Part shown: positions 42,674 to 51,264 of the stretch, piece after piece
How positions within the stretch are numbered: position 1 is the first letter of the stretch
Layout: every line of letters starts with the position of its first letter
Assembly (NCBI RefSeq): GCF_039889165.1
Contig: NZ_JAYMYY010000004.1
Span: 310,001-374,000, forward strand
Direction of reading: 5' to 3'
DNA from: Pseudocitrobacter cyperus
GTDB taxonomy: Bacteria > Pseudomonadota > Gammaproteobacteria > Enterobacterales > Enterobacteriaceae
Length of the DNA: 64,000 bases
Program-made: the position numbers and the translations under genes
Notes under the pieces: model-generated
The model's input: the letters and a program-made list of their open reading frames with translations, nothing else
Told to the model about the DNA's origin: nothing
Database searches by the model: none

Positions 42674-43846
42674 TTGCTGTTGAAAGCCCGTTTCTTTATT
42701 GCTGTATCTTTGCTCGCTTCGAGTATTTCTTGCGCCTTTGCCACTGACAGCGCGATTCCTCCCATTACGCCGCCCGCCATTCAGGCGGGTTCCTGGGTTT
42801 TAATGGACTATACCACCGGACAAATTTTGACTGCCGGGAATGAACACCAACAACGCAACCCGGCGAGCCTGACCAAGCTGATGACTGGTTATGTCGTTGA
42901 TCGCGCTATTGACAGCCATCGCATTACGCCTGACGACATCGTAACCGTCGGGCGCGACGCCTGGGCGAAAGGCAACCCGGTGTTTGATGGGTCTTCACTG
43001 ATGTTCCTCAAAGAGGGCGACCGCGTCAGCGTGCACGATTTGAGCCGTGGTCTGATTGTCGATTCCGGGAACGACGCCTGCGTCGCGCTGGCGGATTATA
43101 TCGCCGGTGGTCAGCCGCAGTTTGTCGCCATGATGAACCACTATGTGGAAACCCTGAAGCTGCGCGATACCCATTTTGAAACCGTACACGGCCTTGATGC
43201 GCCGGGGCAGCACAGTTCTGCTTACGATCTCGCGGTGCTGTCGCGGGCGATTATTCACGGTGAACCTGACTTCTATCATATGTACAGCGAAAAGAGCCTG
43301 ACGTGGAACGGTATCACCCAGCAGAACCGGAACGGCCTGTTATGGGATAAAACCATGAACGTCGATGGCCTGAAAACTGGGCATACTTCAGGCGCAGGTT
43401 TTAACCTGATAGCTTCCGCCGTTGACGGTAAACGCCGTCTGATCGCGGTGGTGATGGGCGCAGATAGTCCTAAAGGGCGTGAAGATCAGGCGCGGACGCT
43501 GCTGCACTGGGGCCAGCAGAACTTTGATACGGTGCAGGTTTTGCAAAATGGTAAGAAAGTGGGCACCGAGCGGATCTGGTACGGCGATAAAGAGACCATT
43601 AATCTCGGTACCGATCAGGATTTCTGGCTGGCGCTGCCGAAGACTGAAATTCCTAACATCAAAGCGAAATACGTCCTTGATGGTAAAGAGCTGGAAGCCC
43701 CTATCGCCGCGCATCAACGCGTAGGCGAAATTCAGCTTTATGACCGCGATAAAATTGTCGCCCACTGGCCGCTGGTCACGCTGGAAAGCGTGAAGAAAGG
43801 CGGGATGTTCTCGCGTCTAAGTGACTATTTCCACCACAAAGCATAA
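42674..43846 (+). CDS. dacD: D-alanyl-D-alanine carboxypeptidase DacD (PBP6b)
   Basis: A 390-residue serine DD-carboxypeptidase trimming peptidoglycan pentapeptides in the periplasm. A signal peptide (about 1-24, ending CAFA) is followed by the SxxK motif SLTKLMTG, the SxN motif SGNDAC and the KTG motif LKTGHTSGAG. The C-terminal amphipathic helix (MFSRLSDYFHH) is the membrane anchor. There is no ATG: TTG at 42674 gives the E. coli-like start MLLKARF, but the TTG at 42680 has better spacing from GAGGA (42668-42672), so the true start may be two codons later. Confidence 0.95.
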   Translation: MLLKARFFIAVSLLASSISCAFATDSAIPPITPPAIQAGSWVLMDYTTGQILTAGNEHQQRNPASLTKLMTGYVVDRAIDSHRITPDDIVTVGRDAWAKGNPVFDGSSLMFLKEGDRVSVHDLSRGLIVDSGNDACVALADYIAGGQPQFVAMMNHYVETLKLRDTHFETVHGLDAPGQHSSAYDLAVLSRAIIHGEPDFYHMYSEKSLTWNGITQQNRNGLLWDKTMNVDGLKTGHTSGAGFNLIASAVDGKRRLIAVVMGADSPKGREDQARTLLHWGQQNFDTVQVLQNGKKVGTERIWYGDKETINLGTDQDFWLALPKTEIPNIKAKYVLDGKELEAPIAAHQRVGEIQLYDRDKIVAHWPLVTLESVKKGGMFSRLSDYFHHKA

Positions 43847-43856
43847 CGATCCTCCC

Positions 43857-43885
43857 TGCCGGATAAGCGCCAGAGCCATCCGGCA
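43857..43885. repeat. REP-like palindromic element
   Basis: TGCCGGATAAGCG and its imperfect inverted copy ATCCGGCA flank a short loop, matching the enterobacterial REP/PU pattern (GCCGGATGCGG...CCTTATCCGGC type). It lies 11 bases after the dacD stop, typical for stabilising or bounding the 3' end. Confidence 0.65.
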
Positions 43886-43946
43886 AATCCTCGCGATAAC
43901 GTGAAGCAGTGCACATACTAACACGTGTGGCACTGCTATATTTTTA

Positions 43947-43962
43947 CTGTATTTATATACAG
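43947..43962 (+). promoter_or_regulatory. LexA box of sbmC
   Basis: CTGTATTTATATACAG fits CTGT-N8-ACAG exactly, 23 bases upstream of the sbmC start. In E. coli sbmC is a LexA-repressed SOS gene, so the site agrees with the known regulation. Confidence 0.92.
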
Positions 43963-43985
43963 TCATTTCTATCTCAGGGGGATCT

Positions 43986-44453
43986 ATGCATTACAGTATC
44001 GAACACGTTCCAGCACGTACCGTTGCCGGTTTTCACATGGTTGGCCCATGGGAAGAAACCGTTAAACAAGGTTTCGAGCAACTCATGATGTGGGTAGATG
44101 GCCAGGCTATCCCGGCGAAGGAGTGGGTTGCGGTCTATTTTGATAATCCCGATGAAGTGCCGCCTGAAAAGCTGCGCTGCAACACGGTGGTGACGGTGGC
44201 CGATGATTTCACTCTCCCGCCGAACAGTGAAGGCGTTATTCTTACCCATATTGCAGGCGGCGAGTATGCCATTGCCAGCGCGCGCGTCGTCAATCATGAT
44301 TTCTCTACGCCCTGGCTGCAGTTTTTCGAGGCCCTGTTCAAAGACCGAGACTGGCTGATGGGCGATAACCCGTGCTTTGAAATCTACCTTAATGATGGCA
44401 ACCAGGATGGTTACTGGGATATCCAGATGTACATTTCGGTGGTACGCAAATAA
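43986..44453 (+). CDS. sbmC: DNA gyrase inhibitor SbmC (GyrI)
   Basis: A 155-residue GyrI-like small-molecule-binding domain protein (related to the effector domain of AraC-type Rob). It protects gyrase from microcin B17, quinolones and CcdB and is SOS-induced. The start MHYSIEHVPARTVAGFHMVG follows CAGGGGG, and the LexA box lies just upstream. The length is as in E. coli. Confidence 0.95.
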   Translation: MHYSIEHVPARTVAGFHMVGPWEETVKQGFEQLMMWVDGQAIPAKEWVAVYFDNPDEVPPEKLRCNTVVTVADDFTLPPNSEGVILTHIAGGEYAIASARVVNHDFSTPWLQFFEALFKDRDWLMGDNPCFEIYLNDGNQDGYWDIQMYISVVRK

Positions 44454-44562
44454 TAAGCGCGCGGGGAAATAAGGGGTAGGGCAGTGGATTTTTGGCGAGC
44501 CGTGATGCGTGATGCGCAAAAGCAGGTACAATTGCGCTCTTTAGTTTTGCCGGAGAGCCGGT

Positions 44563-45621
44563 GTGCGTCCTGATAAATCTCTCAGTCCTTTTGAAATAAG
44601 GCTATACCGAAACTACCGTGCGGTGCATGGTGCGCGTATAGCCCTTGCCTTTGTGCTGGCCTTCCTGGTCGTGCGCATCTTCAACATTCCGGAAGGGTCA
44701 TGGCCGTTGATCACTCTGGTGGTGATTATGGGGCCTATTTCTTTCTGGGGAAACGTGGTGCCGCGCGCGTTCCAGCGTATCGGCGGGACGATCCTCGGTT
44801 CGGCGCTGGGCCTGATAGCCCTCAAGCTGGAGCTAATCTCCCTGCCGCTGATGCTTCTCTGGTGTGCCGGGGCGATGTTCCTGTGCGGCTGGCTGGCGCT
44901 GGGGAAAAAGCCTTATCAGGCGTTGTTGATCGGTATTACGCTGGGGGTTGTCGTGGGAGCGCCGCCGGGCGACATGAATACCGCTCTGTGGCGAAGCGGT
45001 GATGTTATTTTTGGTTCGCTGCTGGCGATGCTCTTTACCGGGGTCTGGCCGCAGCGGGCATTTATTCACTGGCGCATCCAGATGGCCACCTTCGTGACCC
45101 AGTTCAACCGGCTGTATCAGGCCGGGTTCTCGCCAAACCTGGTCGAACGTCCGCATCTGGAAAAACACCTGCAATCGGTGCTTAACGACGTCGTTAAAAT
45201 GCGTGGCCTGATTACCCCCGCCAGCAAAGAGACGCATATTCATAAGAGCATTTTCGAAGCCATCCAGACCGTCAGCCGCAACCTCGTGTGTATCCTCGAA
45301 CTGCAAATCAACGCCCACTGGGCCTCCCGTGAAAGCCACTTTTTGATGCTCAACGCTCATACACTTCGGGAGACCCAGCAGATGACACAGCAAACGCTGC
45401 TGACCATCGCCCATGCGTTGTATGAGGGAAATCCGCAGCCGGTGAAGGCCAATACGGAAAAGCTGAATGATATCGTCGCTGAACTGCGGCAACTGATACG
45501 CGAGCACCAGAGCGAGAACCTGGCAGAGACGCCGATGCACGGTTATGTCTGGCTAAGCATGGAGCTGGCGCGTCAGCTTGAGCTATTATCGCTGCTTATC
45601 TGTCGGGCGCTGCGTAAATAA
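44563..45621 (+). CDS. yeeA: Inner membrane FUSC-family protein YeeA
   Basis: A 352-residue membrane protein with a block of helices in the first 170 residues (VALAFVLAFLVV... SLLAMLFTGVWPQRAF) and a cytoplasmic helical C-terminal half, the FUSC/aromatic acid exporter layout. The function is unknown. It starts with GTG at 44563 (MRPDKSLSPFEIRLYRNYR), with GGAGAG upstream. Confidence 0.92.
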   Translation: MRPDKSLSPFEIRLYRNYRAVHGARIALAFVLAFLVVRIFNIPEGSWPLITLVVIMGPISFWGNVVPRAFQRIGGTILGSALGLIALKLELISLPLMLLWCAGAMFLCGWLALGKKPYQALLIGITLGVVVGAPPGDMNTALWRSGDVIFGSLLAMLFTGVWPQRAFIHWRIQMATFVTQFNRLYQAGFSPNLVERPHLEKHLQSVLNDVVKMRGLITPASKETHIHKSIFEAIQTVSRNLVCILELQINAHWASRESHFLMLNAHTLRETQQMTQQTLLTIAHALYEGNPQPVKANTEKLNDIVAELRQLIREHQSENLAETPMHGYVWLSMELARQLELLSLLICRALRK

Positions 45622-45787
45622 GCGACGAATGCAACACCTTTGGCCTCGGGTTGTTTCGATTCAGCCGCGTTTAGGGTTATGATGAGGGACAGGTAAAAAC
45701 CATTGTCATTAGCAGCGCCTATACGTATATATAGTCTTATAGCCGTTGTATTTACGAATCCGAGTCTCAAATATCAGGGGTGTAAAA

Positions 45788-46123
45788 ATGGAAACAACTA
45801 AGCCTTCATTTCAGGATGTACTGGAGTTTGTTCGTCTGTTCCGCCGTAAAAACAAACTGCAGCGTGAAATTCAGGACGTTGAGAAAAAGATCCGTGACAA
45901 CCAGAAACGCGTACTGCTGCTGGACAACCTTAGCGACTACATCAAACCTGGCATGAGCGTTGAAGCGATTCAGGGCATTATCGCCAGCATGAAGAGCGAT
46001 TATGAAGATCGTGTTGATGACTACATCATCAAAAATGCTGAAATTTCTAAAGAACGTCGCGACATCTCTAAAAAGTTGAAAGCGATGGGCGAACAGAAAG
46101 TTGCTGAGCCGAAAGCTGAGTAA
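45788..46123 (+). CDS. tmaR: PTS polar localisation protein TmaR (YeeX)
   Basis: A 111-residue, largely helical protein with strong coiled-coil character (LFRRKNKLQREIQDVEKKIR and RRDISKKLKAM). E. coli TmaR forms pole-associated clusters and holds enzyme I of the PTS there. The ATG at 45788 follows CAGGGGTG and gives METTKPSFQDVLEF; the earlier start at 45746 adds sequence not found in the family. It converges with the pdu operon. Confidence 0.93.
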   Translation: METTKPSFQDVLEFVRLFRRKNKLQREIQDVEKKIRDNQKRVLLLDNLSDYIKPGMSVEAIQGIIASMKSDYEDRVDDYIIKNAEISKERRDISKKLKAMGEQKVAEPKAE

Positions 46124-46130
46124 TTTCCCA

Positions 46131-46154
46131 TCAGGTGGCGGAAACGCCACCTGA
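46131..46154. terminator. Hairpin between tmaR and pduW
   Basis: TCAGGTGGCG (46131-46140) and CGCCACCTGA (46145-46154) form a perfect 10-bp stem with GAAA loop, 7 bases after the tmaR stop. It lacks a T-run on the plus strand, and on the minus strand only TGGGAAATT follows, so terminator activity is uncertain. Confidence 0.5.
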
Positions 46155-46226
46155 ATGCTACCTCACCCCGCCTTCAATCATCACCAGCACTGTTTTTGCG
46201 GCCACCGCATATCGCCTTTTTTCTTA

Positions 46227-47441
46227 TCAGGCACTAAGGCAGGTCTCCCGCGTGTTTGTTAAAGCAATACGCATCACATCTTTGGCAATCATCAACTCCT
46301 CGTTGGTGTTAATGACGGCCACTTTGACGAGAGCATTTTCAGCCTGAATGAAGGTTGCATTTCGCTGGTTTTTCTCATCGTCAATGGATAGCCCCAGGAA
46401 GTGAAGGTTATGGCAAATCGCCTGCCGGATGTCAGCGCCGTTTTCGCCGATCCCCCCTGTAAAGACAAGGGCATCCAGACCTCCCATCTGCATAATATAG
46501 CTTCCGATAGTGGCACGAATACGCTCGGTAAACAGCGTTAGCGCCAGTTTGGCTCGCGGGTTGCCTGCGGCGGCCGCGTTTTCGACATCGCGACAATCGT
46601 GCGATACGCCAGAGACGCCTAACAGCCCTGATTCGTTGTTAAGCAGATGGTTGAGTTGCTGAGGCGTTTGACCTTCACGCAGGGCGAGCCAGGGCAGAAT
46701 AGACGGATCGATATCACCGCTTCGCGTTCCCATCATCACGCCGGATTGCGGTGTGAAACCCATTGATGTATTGACGGATTTTCCCCCCTGAATCGCACAA
46801 ACGCTACTGCCGTTGCCCAGATGGCAACTGACAATCCGTAATGCGCTCAGAGGAACACCCAGTTTCTCCGCCAGGGTGCTGCTGACGTACTTATGGCTGG
46901 TACCATGAAAACCGTAGCGTCGAATCCCCAGTTCTGCGTAATAGCGCCAGGGAAGAGGGTAGATATAGGCGGCTGCCTCCAGCGTCTGGTGAAAGGCCGT
47001 ATCAAACACGGCGACCGCAGGCGCGTTGGGCAGCAACTGGCGAAACACGTTAATGCCCACGACGTTGACAGGATTATGCAAGGGAGCCAGATCAGAAATG
47101 CGCTCAATCTCCGCCAGCGTTTCATCCGTGACAAGCACTGAATCTTTAAATGACTCTCCGCCGTGCGCCACGCGATGGCCGATACCCTCAATCTCGTTGA
47201 TGCTACGGATAATATTGTGACCGAGCAGCTTTTCCAGCAGTAGCGCCACCGCTTCTCGGTGGTCTGCTATGGGTAGAGTATCCTGCCATTTCTGCCCCTG
47301 CGCCCTGAAAGTGACCTTCCCGTCGGCCATTCCGATGCGCTCTATCAGCCCCTGGCAGATCTGCTCTCCCTGTGGCATTGAAAGCAGTTGAAACTTGAGG
47401 GATGAGCTTCCTGCGTTGATCGCCATTACTTTGTAAGACAT
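46227..47441 (-). CDS. pduW: Propionate kinase
   Basis: A 404-residue acetokinase-family enzyme that makes propionate and ATP from propionyl phosphate, the product of PduL. It opens MSYKVMAINAGSSSLKFQLL and has the family signature GFHGTSHKYVS and the FTGGIGENG phosphate loop. It is the last gene of this operon; pduX, which follows in Salmonella, is not present. Its start overlaps pduV by 16 bases. Confidence 0.97.
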   Translation of the reverse strand: MSYKVMAINAGSSSLKFQLLSMPQGEQICQGLIERIGMADGKVTFRAQGQKWQDTLPIADHREAVALLLEKLLGHNIIRSINEIEGIGHRVAHGGESFKDSVLVTDETLAEIERISDLAPLHNPVNVVGINVFRQLLPNAPAVAVFDTAFHQTLEAAAYIYPLPWRYYAELGIRRYGFHGTSHKYVSSTLAEKLGVPLSALRIVSCHLGNGSSVCAIQGGKSVNTSMGFTPQSGVMMGTRSGDIDPSILPWLALREGQTPQQLNHLLNNESGLLGVSGVSHDCRDVENAAAAGNPRAKLALTLFTERIRATIGSYIMQMGGLDALVFTGGIGENGADIRQAICHNLHFLGLSIDDEKNQRNATFIQAENALVKVAVINTNEELMIAKDVMRIALTNTRETCLSA

Positions 47442-47878
47442 GTGAGTTCCTTTTCATTCAGATAGGTCAATACCTCATCCAGCCCGGATTTTGCGAGTGA
47501 ACTGGTGATGAATACCTTTTCCGCTCCTGCCTGTTCCAGCCACTGCGCAACGGCTGAAATGCGCGTTGAGGTTGCTAAATCGGCTTTGGTTACCAGCCCG
47601 ATCACCGGGCGACTCATCGGCCCGGTGAATCCCGGTGAGAACGGTGACCAGAGGGCATCCGAATTGAGTACCAACGCAATGACATCTGCCTCGCAGGAGC
47701 TGGCCAGTAACGCACTGTACAGCCGTCGGTTCTCCAGATATTCACCAGGGGTATCAATCGCGTTAGTCGACCAGACGATTGCCTGCGTTTTTTGATAGTG
47801 AAGTGCTTCCCCCTGCATTGCCTGCGTAAGCGATGTTTTACCGCACTGGCTGGGGCCAATTAACATCATTCTTTTCAT
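47426..47878 (-). CDS. pduV: PduV GTPase-like protein
   Basis: A 150-residue small P-loop GTPase-like protein: Walker A GPSQCGKTSL (about 7-16), DTPGEYLE as the G3-like motif, and GLVTKADLA as G4. In Salmonella PduV associates with the outside of microcompartments and has been linked to their movement or positioning. It overlaps pduW at its 3' end; pduU ends four bases before its start. Confidence 0.94.
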   Translation of the reverse strand: MKRMMLIGPSQCGKTSLTQAMQGEALHYQKTQAIVWSTNAIDTPGEYLENRRLYSALLASSCEADVIALVLNSDALWSPFSPGFTGPMSRPVIGLVTKADLATSTRISAVAQWLEQAGAEKVFITSSLAKSGLDEVLTYLNEKELTCLTK

Positions 47879-47882
47879 GGTG

Positions 47883-48233
47883 TTATGTCCGCGTAATGGG
47901 GCAGGCGGTAAACCGCATCATCTCCCCCAGCGTGCGTGTGACCTGGTTGAGCGCATACTCGACTGCCGACACGTCGCCCGTCAGCACGACCGCGCCCGTG
48001 AAGCGGTCGAGAAAACCAATTTCTACCGCCCCTGATTTCGTCGCGATATCGCAGGCAATAATCGACGCTTCGCTCGGTGTGATTGTCAGAATACCAATGG
48101 CGGTAACCGCATCCTGTAATCCCAGTTTTTTGAATAACTCTTTGCCAGGATTGGCAATAAGATGCGCCAGCGTGACTTGTTTCCCCGGCACATATTCCTG
48201 GATCATGCGATCCGTCGTGGCTTGTTTATCCAT
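47883..48233 (-). CDS. pduU: Microcompartment shell protein PduU (permuted BMC domain)
   Basis: A 116-residue circularly permuted BMC-domain protein forming hexamers with a small beta-barrel capping the pore. It begins MDKQATTDRMIQEYVPGKQV and includes AIGILTITPSEASIIACDIA. The ATG at 48233 shares a base with the pduT stop (TAATG); an upstream in-frame start at 48257 is inside pduT and not family-like. Confidence 0.96.
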   Translation of the reverse strand: MDKQATTDRMIQEYVPGKQVTLAHLIANPGKELFKKLGLQDAVTAIGILTITPSEASIIACDIATKSGAVEIGFLDRFTGAVVLTGDVSAVEYALNQVTRTLGEMMRFTACPITRT

Positions 48234-48787
48234 TATCCCTCCACCATCTGGCGCCACATCGCCTCATGAGGGCGGGGGATCACGGAGCGATAGACCAGTA
48301 ACCCTTTTTCCCCTGCGCTTTCACTGGCAACCGTGACGGCATTGTTGACATCAGAAACTTCTCCGGCGACGACCATGTAGCATTTCCCGCCGATGCCAAA
48401 TGCCATATGCACACGCACTAATGTGATGTTTGACGCTTTGACCGCGCGATCGGCGGCGCTGATACAGGCGGCCACGCTCCATGTTTCTACGATCCCAACG
48501 GCCTGACGCTTATCAACGCTGTTAAGTCCGCTAATGGCGGGCAATACGCTGGCATGAATATTGGGTAAAACCAGACTATCGACCAGCATTTCACCGGCAA
48601 GTGAAGCCCCTGTTTCAATGGCCTGCTGCACCGCGCCGACATCTCCGCCGATCATCAACAGAAATTTGCCCGGGCAAATCGTTTTGCTGACCAGCAGATC
48701 CACACCGGCGCTTTTTAGCATCGCATCGCCGGTTTCCATTCCTTTCGCGATACTGGTGAGTTCTAAAATACCTATAGCCTGAGACAT
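48233..48787 (-). CDS. pduT: Microcompartment shell protein PduT (Fe-S, tandem BMC)
   Basis: A 184-residue protein with two BMC domains in tandem that forms trimers. Cys38 in KTICPGKF is the ligand of the [4Fe-4S] cluster placed at the trimer pore in the Salmonella protein, so electron transfer across the shell is likely. It starts MSQAIGILELTSIAKGM. pduS starts upstream, separated by two bases. Confidence 0.96.
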   Translation of the reverse strand: MSQAIGILELTSIAKGMETGDAMLKSAGVDLLVSKTICPGKFLLMIGGDVGAVQQAIETGASLAGEMLVDSLVLPNIHASVLPAISGLNSVDKRQAVGIVETWSVAACISAADRAVKASNITLVRVHMAFGIGGKCYMVVAGEVSDVNNAVTVASESAGEKGLLVYRSVIPRPHEAMWRQMVEG

Positions 48788-48789
48788 GG

Positions 48790-50145
48790 TTATCCTCTCA
48801 CAACGGTGATGGCCTGATCGGTCACATCCGTGACAAGACCGTCAATACTGGCGTGGACAGGCGCACCTAACGCACCTTGTGGAATGTCAGCAACACGCTG
48901 ACCCCGGACAACGTGGTCGCCTTTTTGTACGCAAGGAACCGCACTCATGCCAATGTGCTGTCGCAGCAGCAGCGTGGTGGTCTTGGTACTGAACTCAGCG
49001 TCAGAGAGTGGCGCATCGTGATACCACGGAGTGAGGCCCAGTTTGGCGATCAATCGTTTCACAGGTACCAGCCGGTACTTTGCCATCTCATCAGCAGGAT
49101 TCAGCGGCCCGGCATAGCGCTGGTTTTGCGCGCGCAGTTCGCGTTTCAGCATGCGGTTAATACGCATCGGGGATATCCCCACCGGGCATGCTACGCTTTC
49201 GCAGACATTGCATTCGGAGCAGGTCAGCGCGCTGAGTAACAATTGCGGTGTTGCGGTTTGCTGAAAATTGACGGCCCGAACCAGCAGATGCGGTGACAAT
49301 TCGTGACCGATAAGGTGTCGCGGGCAGAGGTCTGTACACAGACGACACTGTTCGCAAACGGTTCTCGCCACGGACAGCACGGTGCGTTCATCCTGCATGC
49401 GCCGTTGAATCAATGGATGCGATTTCGGCAGTACCAGCAGGCCGCCAGTGGTTTTTGTTACCGGGGTATCCAGCGACGCGATAAGGCTTCCCATCATCGG
49501 GCCACCGTTGATAAAACCGGGCTCATCGACGGTTGCTCCGCCAGCCAGTGCCAGCACTTCCCGCAGAGAGATGCCAACGGGCACGCTTAACGTGAGCGGT
49601 TTCGCCACTGCGCCGTTCACCGTTAATGTCCGGCGTGTCACCGGATAATTTTGCTCAACGGCTCTGGCGATATTCAGCACTGTCTGGACGTTATTGACCA
49701 CCACGCCCACACTGACGGGAAGGGCAGCGGGGGGAACACGGCGGCCCGTTGCCAGCCAAATTGTTAACACCTCGTCACCTGCCGGGTAGACATCTGGCAG
49801 GATATGCAAGCGGATATTGCCGGGTAAAAGCGGGGTTAACGCATTGATAGCAGGTTGATATTTCTCTTTGAGCGCAATAATGCCTTCGCGCGCACCCGTT
49901 GCCATCATGGCATACTGGACGCCACGGATCAGCCGGGCAGATTGTTGAACCATCAGTTGCTGGTCAACTTTCAGCATGGGTTCGCACTCGGCGGCATTGA
50001 CCAGAAAGGTCTCTATCTGCGCCTGCAATTTGATATGGGCCGGAAAACCCGCTCCTCCGGCACCCACGACGCCCGCATTGCGAACAGCCTCGCGAATAGT
50101 TTGCGCGTCCAAATCAGGGGGGGTTGTATTCAGGGCTCTGTTCAT
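48790..50145 (-). CDS. pduS: Cobalamin reductase PduS
   Basis: A 451-residue flavin and iron-sulfur protein of the RnfC-like family that reduces cob(III)alamin and cob(II)alamin for PduO inside the compartment. The glycine-rich start GVVGAGGAGFPAHIKL binds flavin/nucleotide, and two ferredoxin motifs lie near the middle: CEQCRLCTDLCP and CSECNVCESVACP. The start overlaps the pduQ stop by four bases. Confidence 0.96.
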   Translation of the reverse strand: MNRALNTTPPDLDAQTIREAVRNAGVVGAGGAGFPAHIKLQAQIETFLVNAAECEPMLKVDQQLMVQQSARLIRGVQYAMMATGAREGIIALKEKYQPAINALTPLLPGNIRLHILPDVYPAGDEVLTIWLATGRRVPPAALPVSVGVVVNNVQTVLNIARAVEQNYPVTRRTLTVNGAVAKPLTLSVPVGISLREVLALAGGATVDEPGFINGGPMMGSLIASLDTPVTKTTGGLLVLPKSHPLIQRRMQDERTVLSVARTVCEQCRLCTDLCPRHLIGHELSPHLLVRAVNFQQTATPQLLLSALTCSECNVCESVACPVGISPMRINRMLKRELRAQNQRYAGPLNPADEMAKYRLVPVKRLIAKLGLTPWYHDAPLSDAEFSTKTTTLLLRQHIGMSAVPCVQKGDHVVRGQRVADIPQGALGAPVHASIDGLVTDVTDQAITVVRG

Positions 50146-51254
50146 AACAACTCCTCAAGCAGTTCCTTGATGGTATTCGCATCCGCGGTGCGCGGATTCG
50201 TCTTCAGCGTGACGTCCGCGAGGGTTGCCTGAACCATTGCCGGAATATGTTGCGACCAGCGTTGTCTCTGCTCTTTAAGTGCGTCGTAAAGCGTGGGGAT
50301 AGCGCACGCTTTTTTGAGTTGTTCAATGTGCTGGATGAGTGCGTTTACGCTGGCGGTTTCATTCGCATCTTGTGAGCAAAGATGGCAGGCTTTGGCGAAT
50401 CGGGCATAACGTTTTTCCGCACGTGGGTCGCACGCATTAAAGCGAATGACCGGCGTCAGCAGAAGCGCATTTGCCAGGCCGTGAGGCAGATGAAACTGAC
50501 CGCCCAGTTGATGGGCGATGGCGTGATTAAGCCCGAGCCCTGCCTGACTAAAGGCCATCCCGGCCATGGTCGAGGCATTATGCAATTTACTGCGGGTTGC
50601 CACACAATCGCCCTTATGGACGGCGACAGGTAGATACTCGAAAACGATCTGTCCGGCTTTTTCCGCAAGTGCATCCGTGAAATCACAGGCCCGTGAAGAG
50701 ACGTAAGCCTCCAGCGCGTGAGTCAGAACATCCAGCCCCGTATTGGCTGTGATTGCTGGAGGAACGCTGACCACCAGCATAGGGTCGAGAATGGCCATGT
50801 CGGGGTAAAGATCGTTATTGAATAACGGATATTTAATCCCTTTTTCGGGATCGCTTATCACACAAGCGCTGGTAACTTCTGAACCCGTACCGCTGGTGGT
50901 AGGGATTGCCACGCAGGTTTCAATTTCGATACCAAACTGGCGGCTGAACCAGACGATGGCTTTCGCGGCGTCGAGTGCCGAACCACCGCCAAAACCAATA
51001 ACCACATCAGGTGCCAGGGAGTGCATTTGCGCGATCCCCTGCGCGACCGTCGCGATGGTTGGATCGGGTGTGACCTCACTAAACACGCTAATGCGATTGC
51101 TCGCGGGAAGCGCCCCGCGCAGCGTTTCAATCAGTTCGGAACGCGCCAGGAACCCGTCGCAGATAACCCAGATGTGCTTATTCGTAAAGCGCTTCAGCAC
51201 ATTCAAAGAATCTTTGCCGCTGTATAGCCGGGTTTGCAGTGAAAACCTGTTCAT
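50142..51254 (-). CDS. pduQ: 1-propanol dehydrogenase PduQ
   Basis: A 370-residue iron-containing alcohol dehydrogenase that reduces propionaldehyde to 1-propanol and so regenerates NAD+ for PduP inside the compartment. NAD-binding GFGGGSALDAAKAI and the metal-binding histidines in LNHAIAHQLGGQFHLPHG are clear. It lies ten bases after pduP. Confidence 0.96.
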   Translation of the reverse strand: MNRFSLQTRLYSGKDSLNVLKRFTNKHIWVICDGFLARSELIETLRGALPASNRISVFSEVTPDPTIATVAQGIAQMHSLAPDVVIGFGGGSALDAAKAIVWFSRQFGIEIETCVAIPTTSGTGSEVTSACVISDPEKGIKYPLFNNDLYPDMAILDPMLVVSVPPAITANTGLDVLTHALEAYVSSRACDFTDALAEKAGQIVFEYLPVAVHKGDCVATRSKLHNASTMAGMAFSQAGLGLNHAIAHQLGGQFHLPHGLANALLLTPVIRFNACDPRAEKRYARFAKACHLCSQDANETASVNALIQHIEQLKKACAIPTLYDALKEQRQRWSQHIPAMVQATLADVTLKTNPRTADANTIKELLEELL

Positions 51255-51264
51255 TACGACCTCG

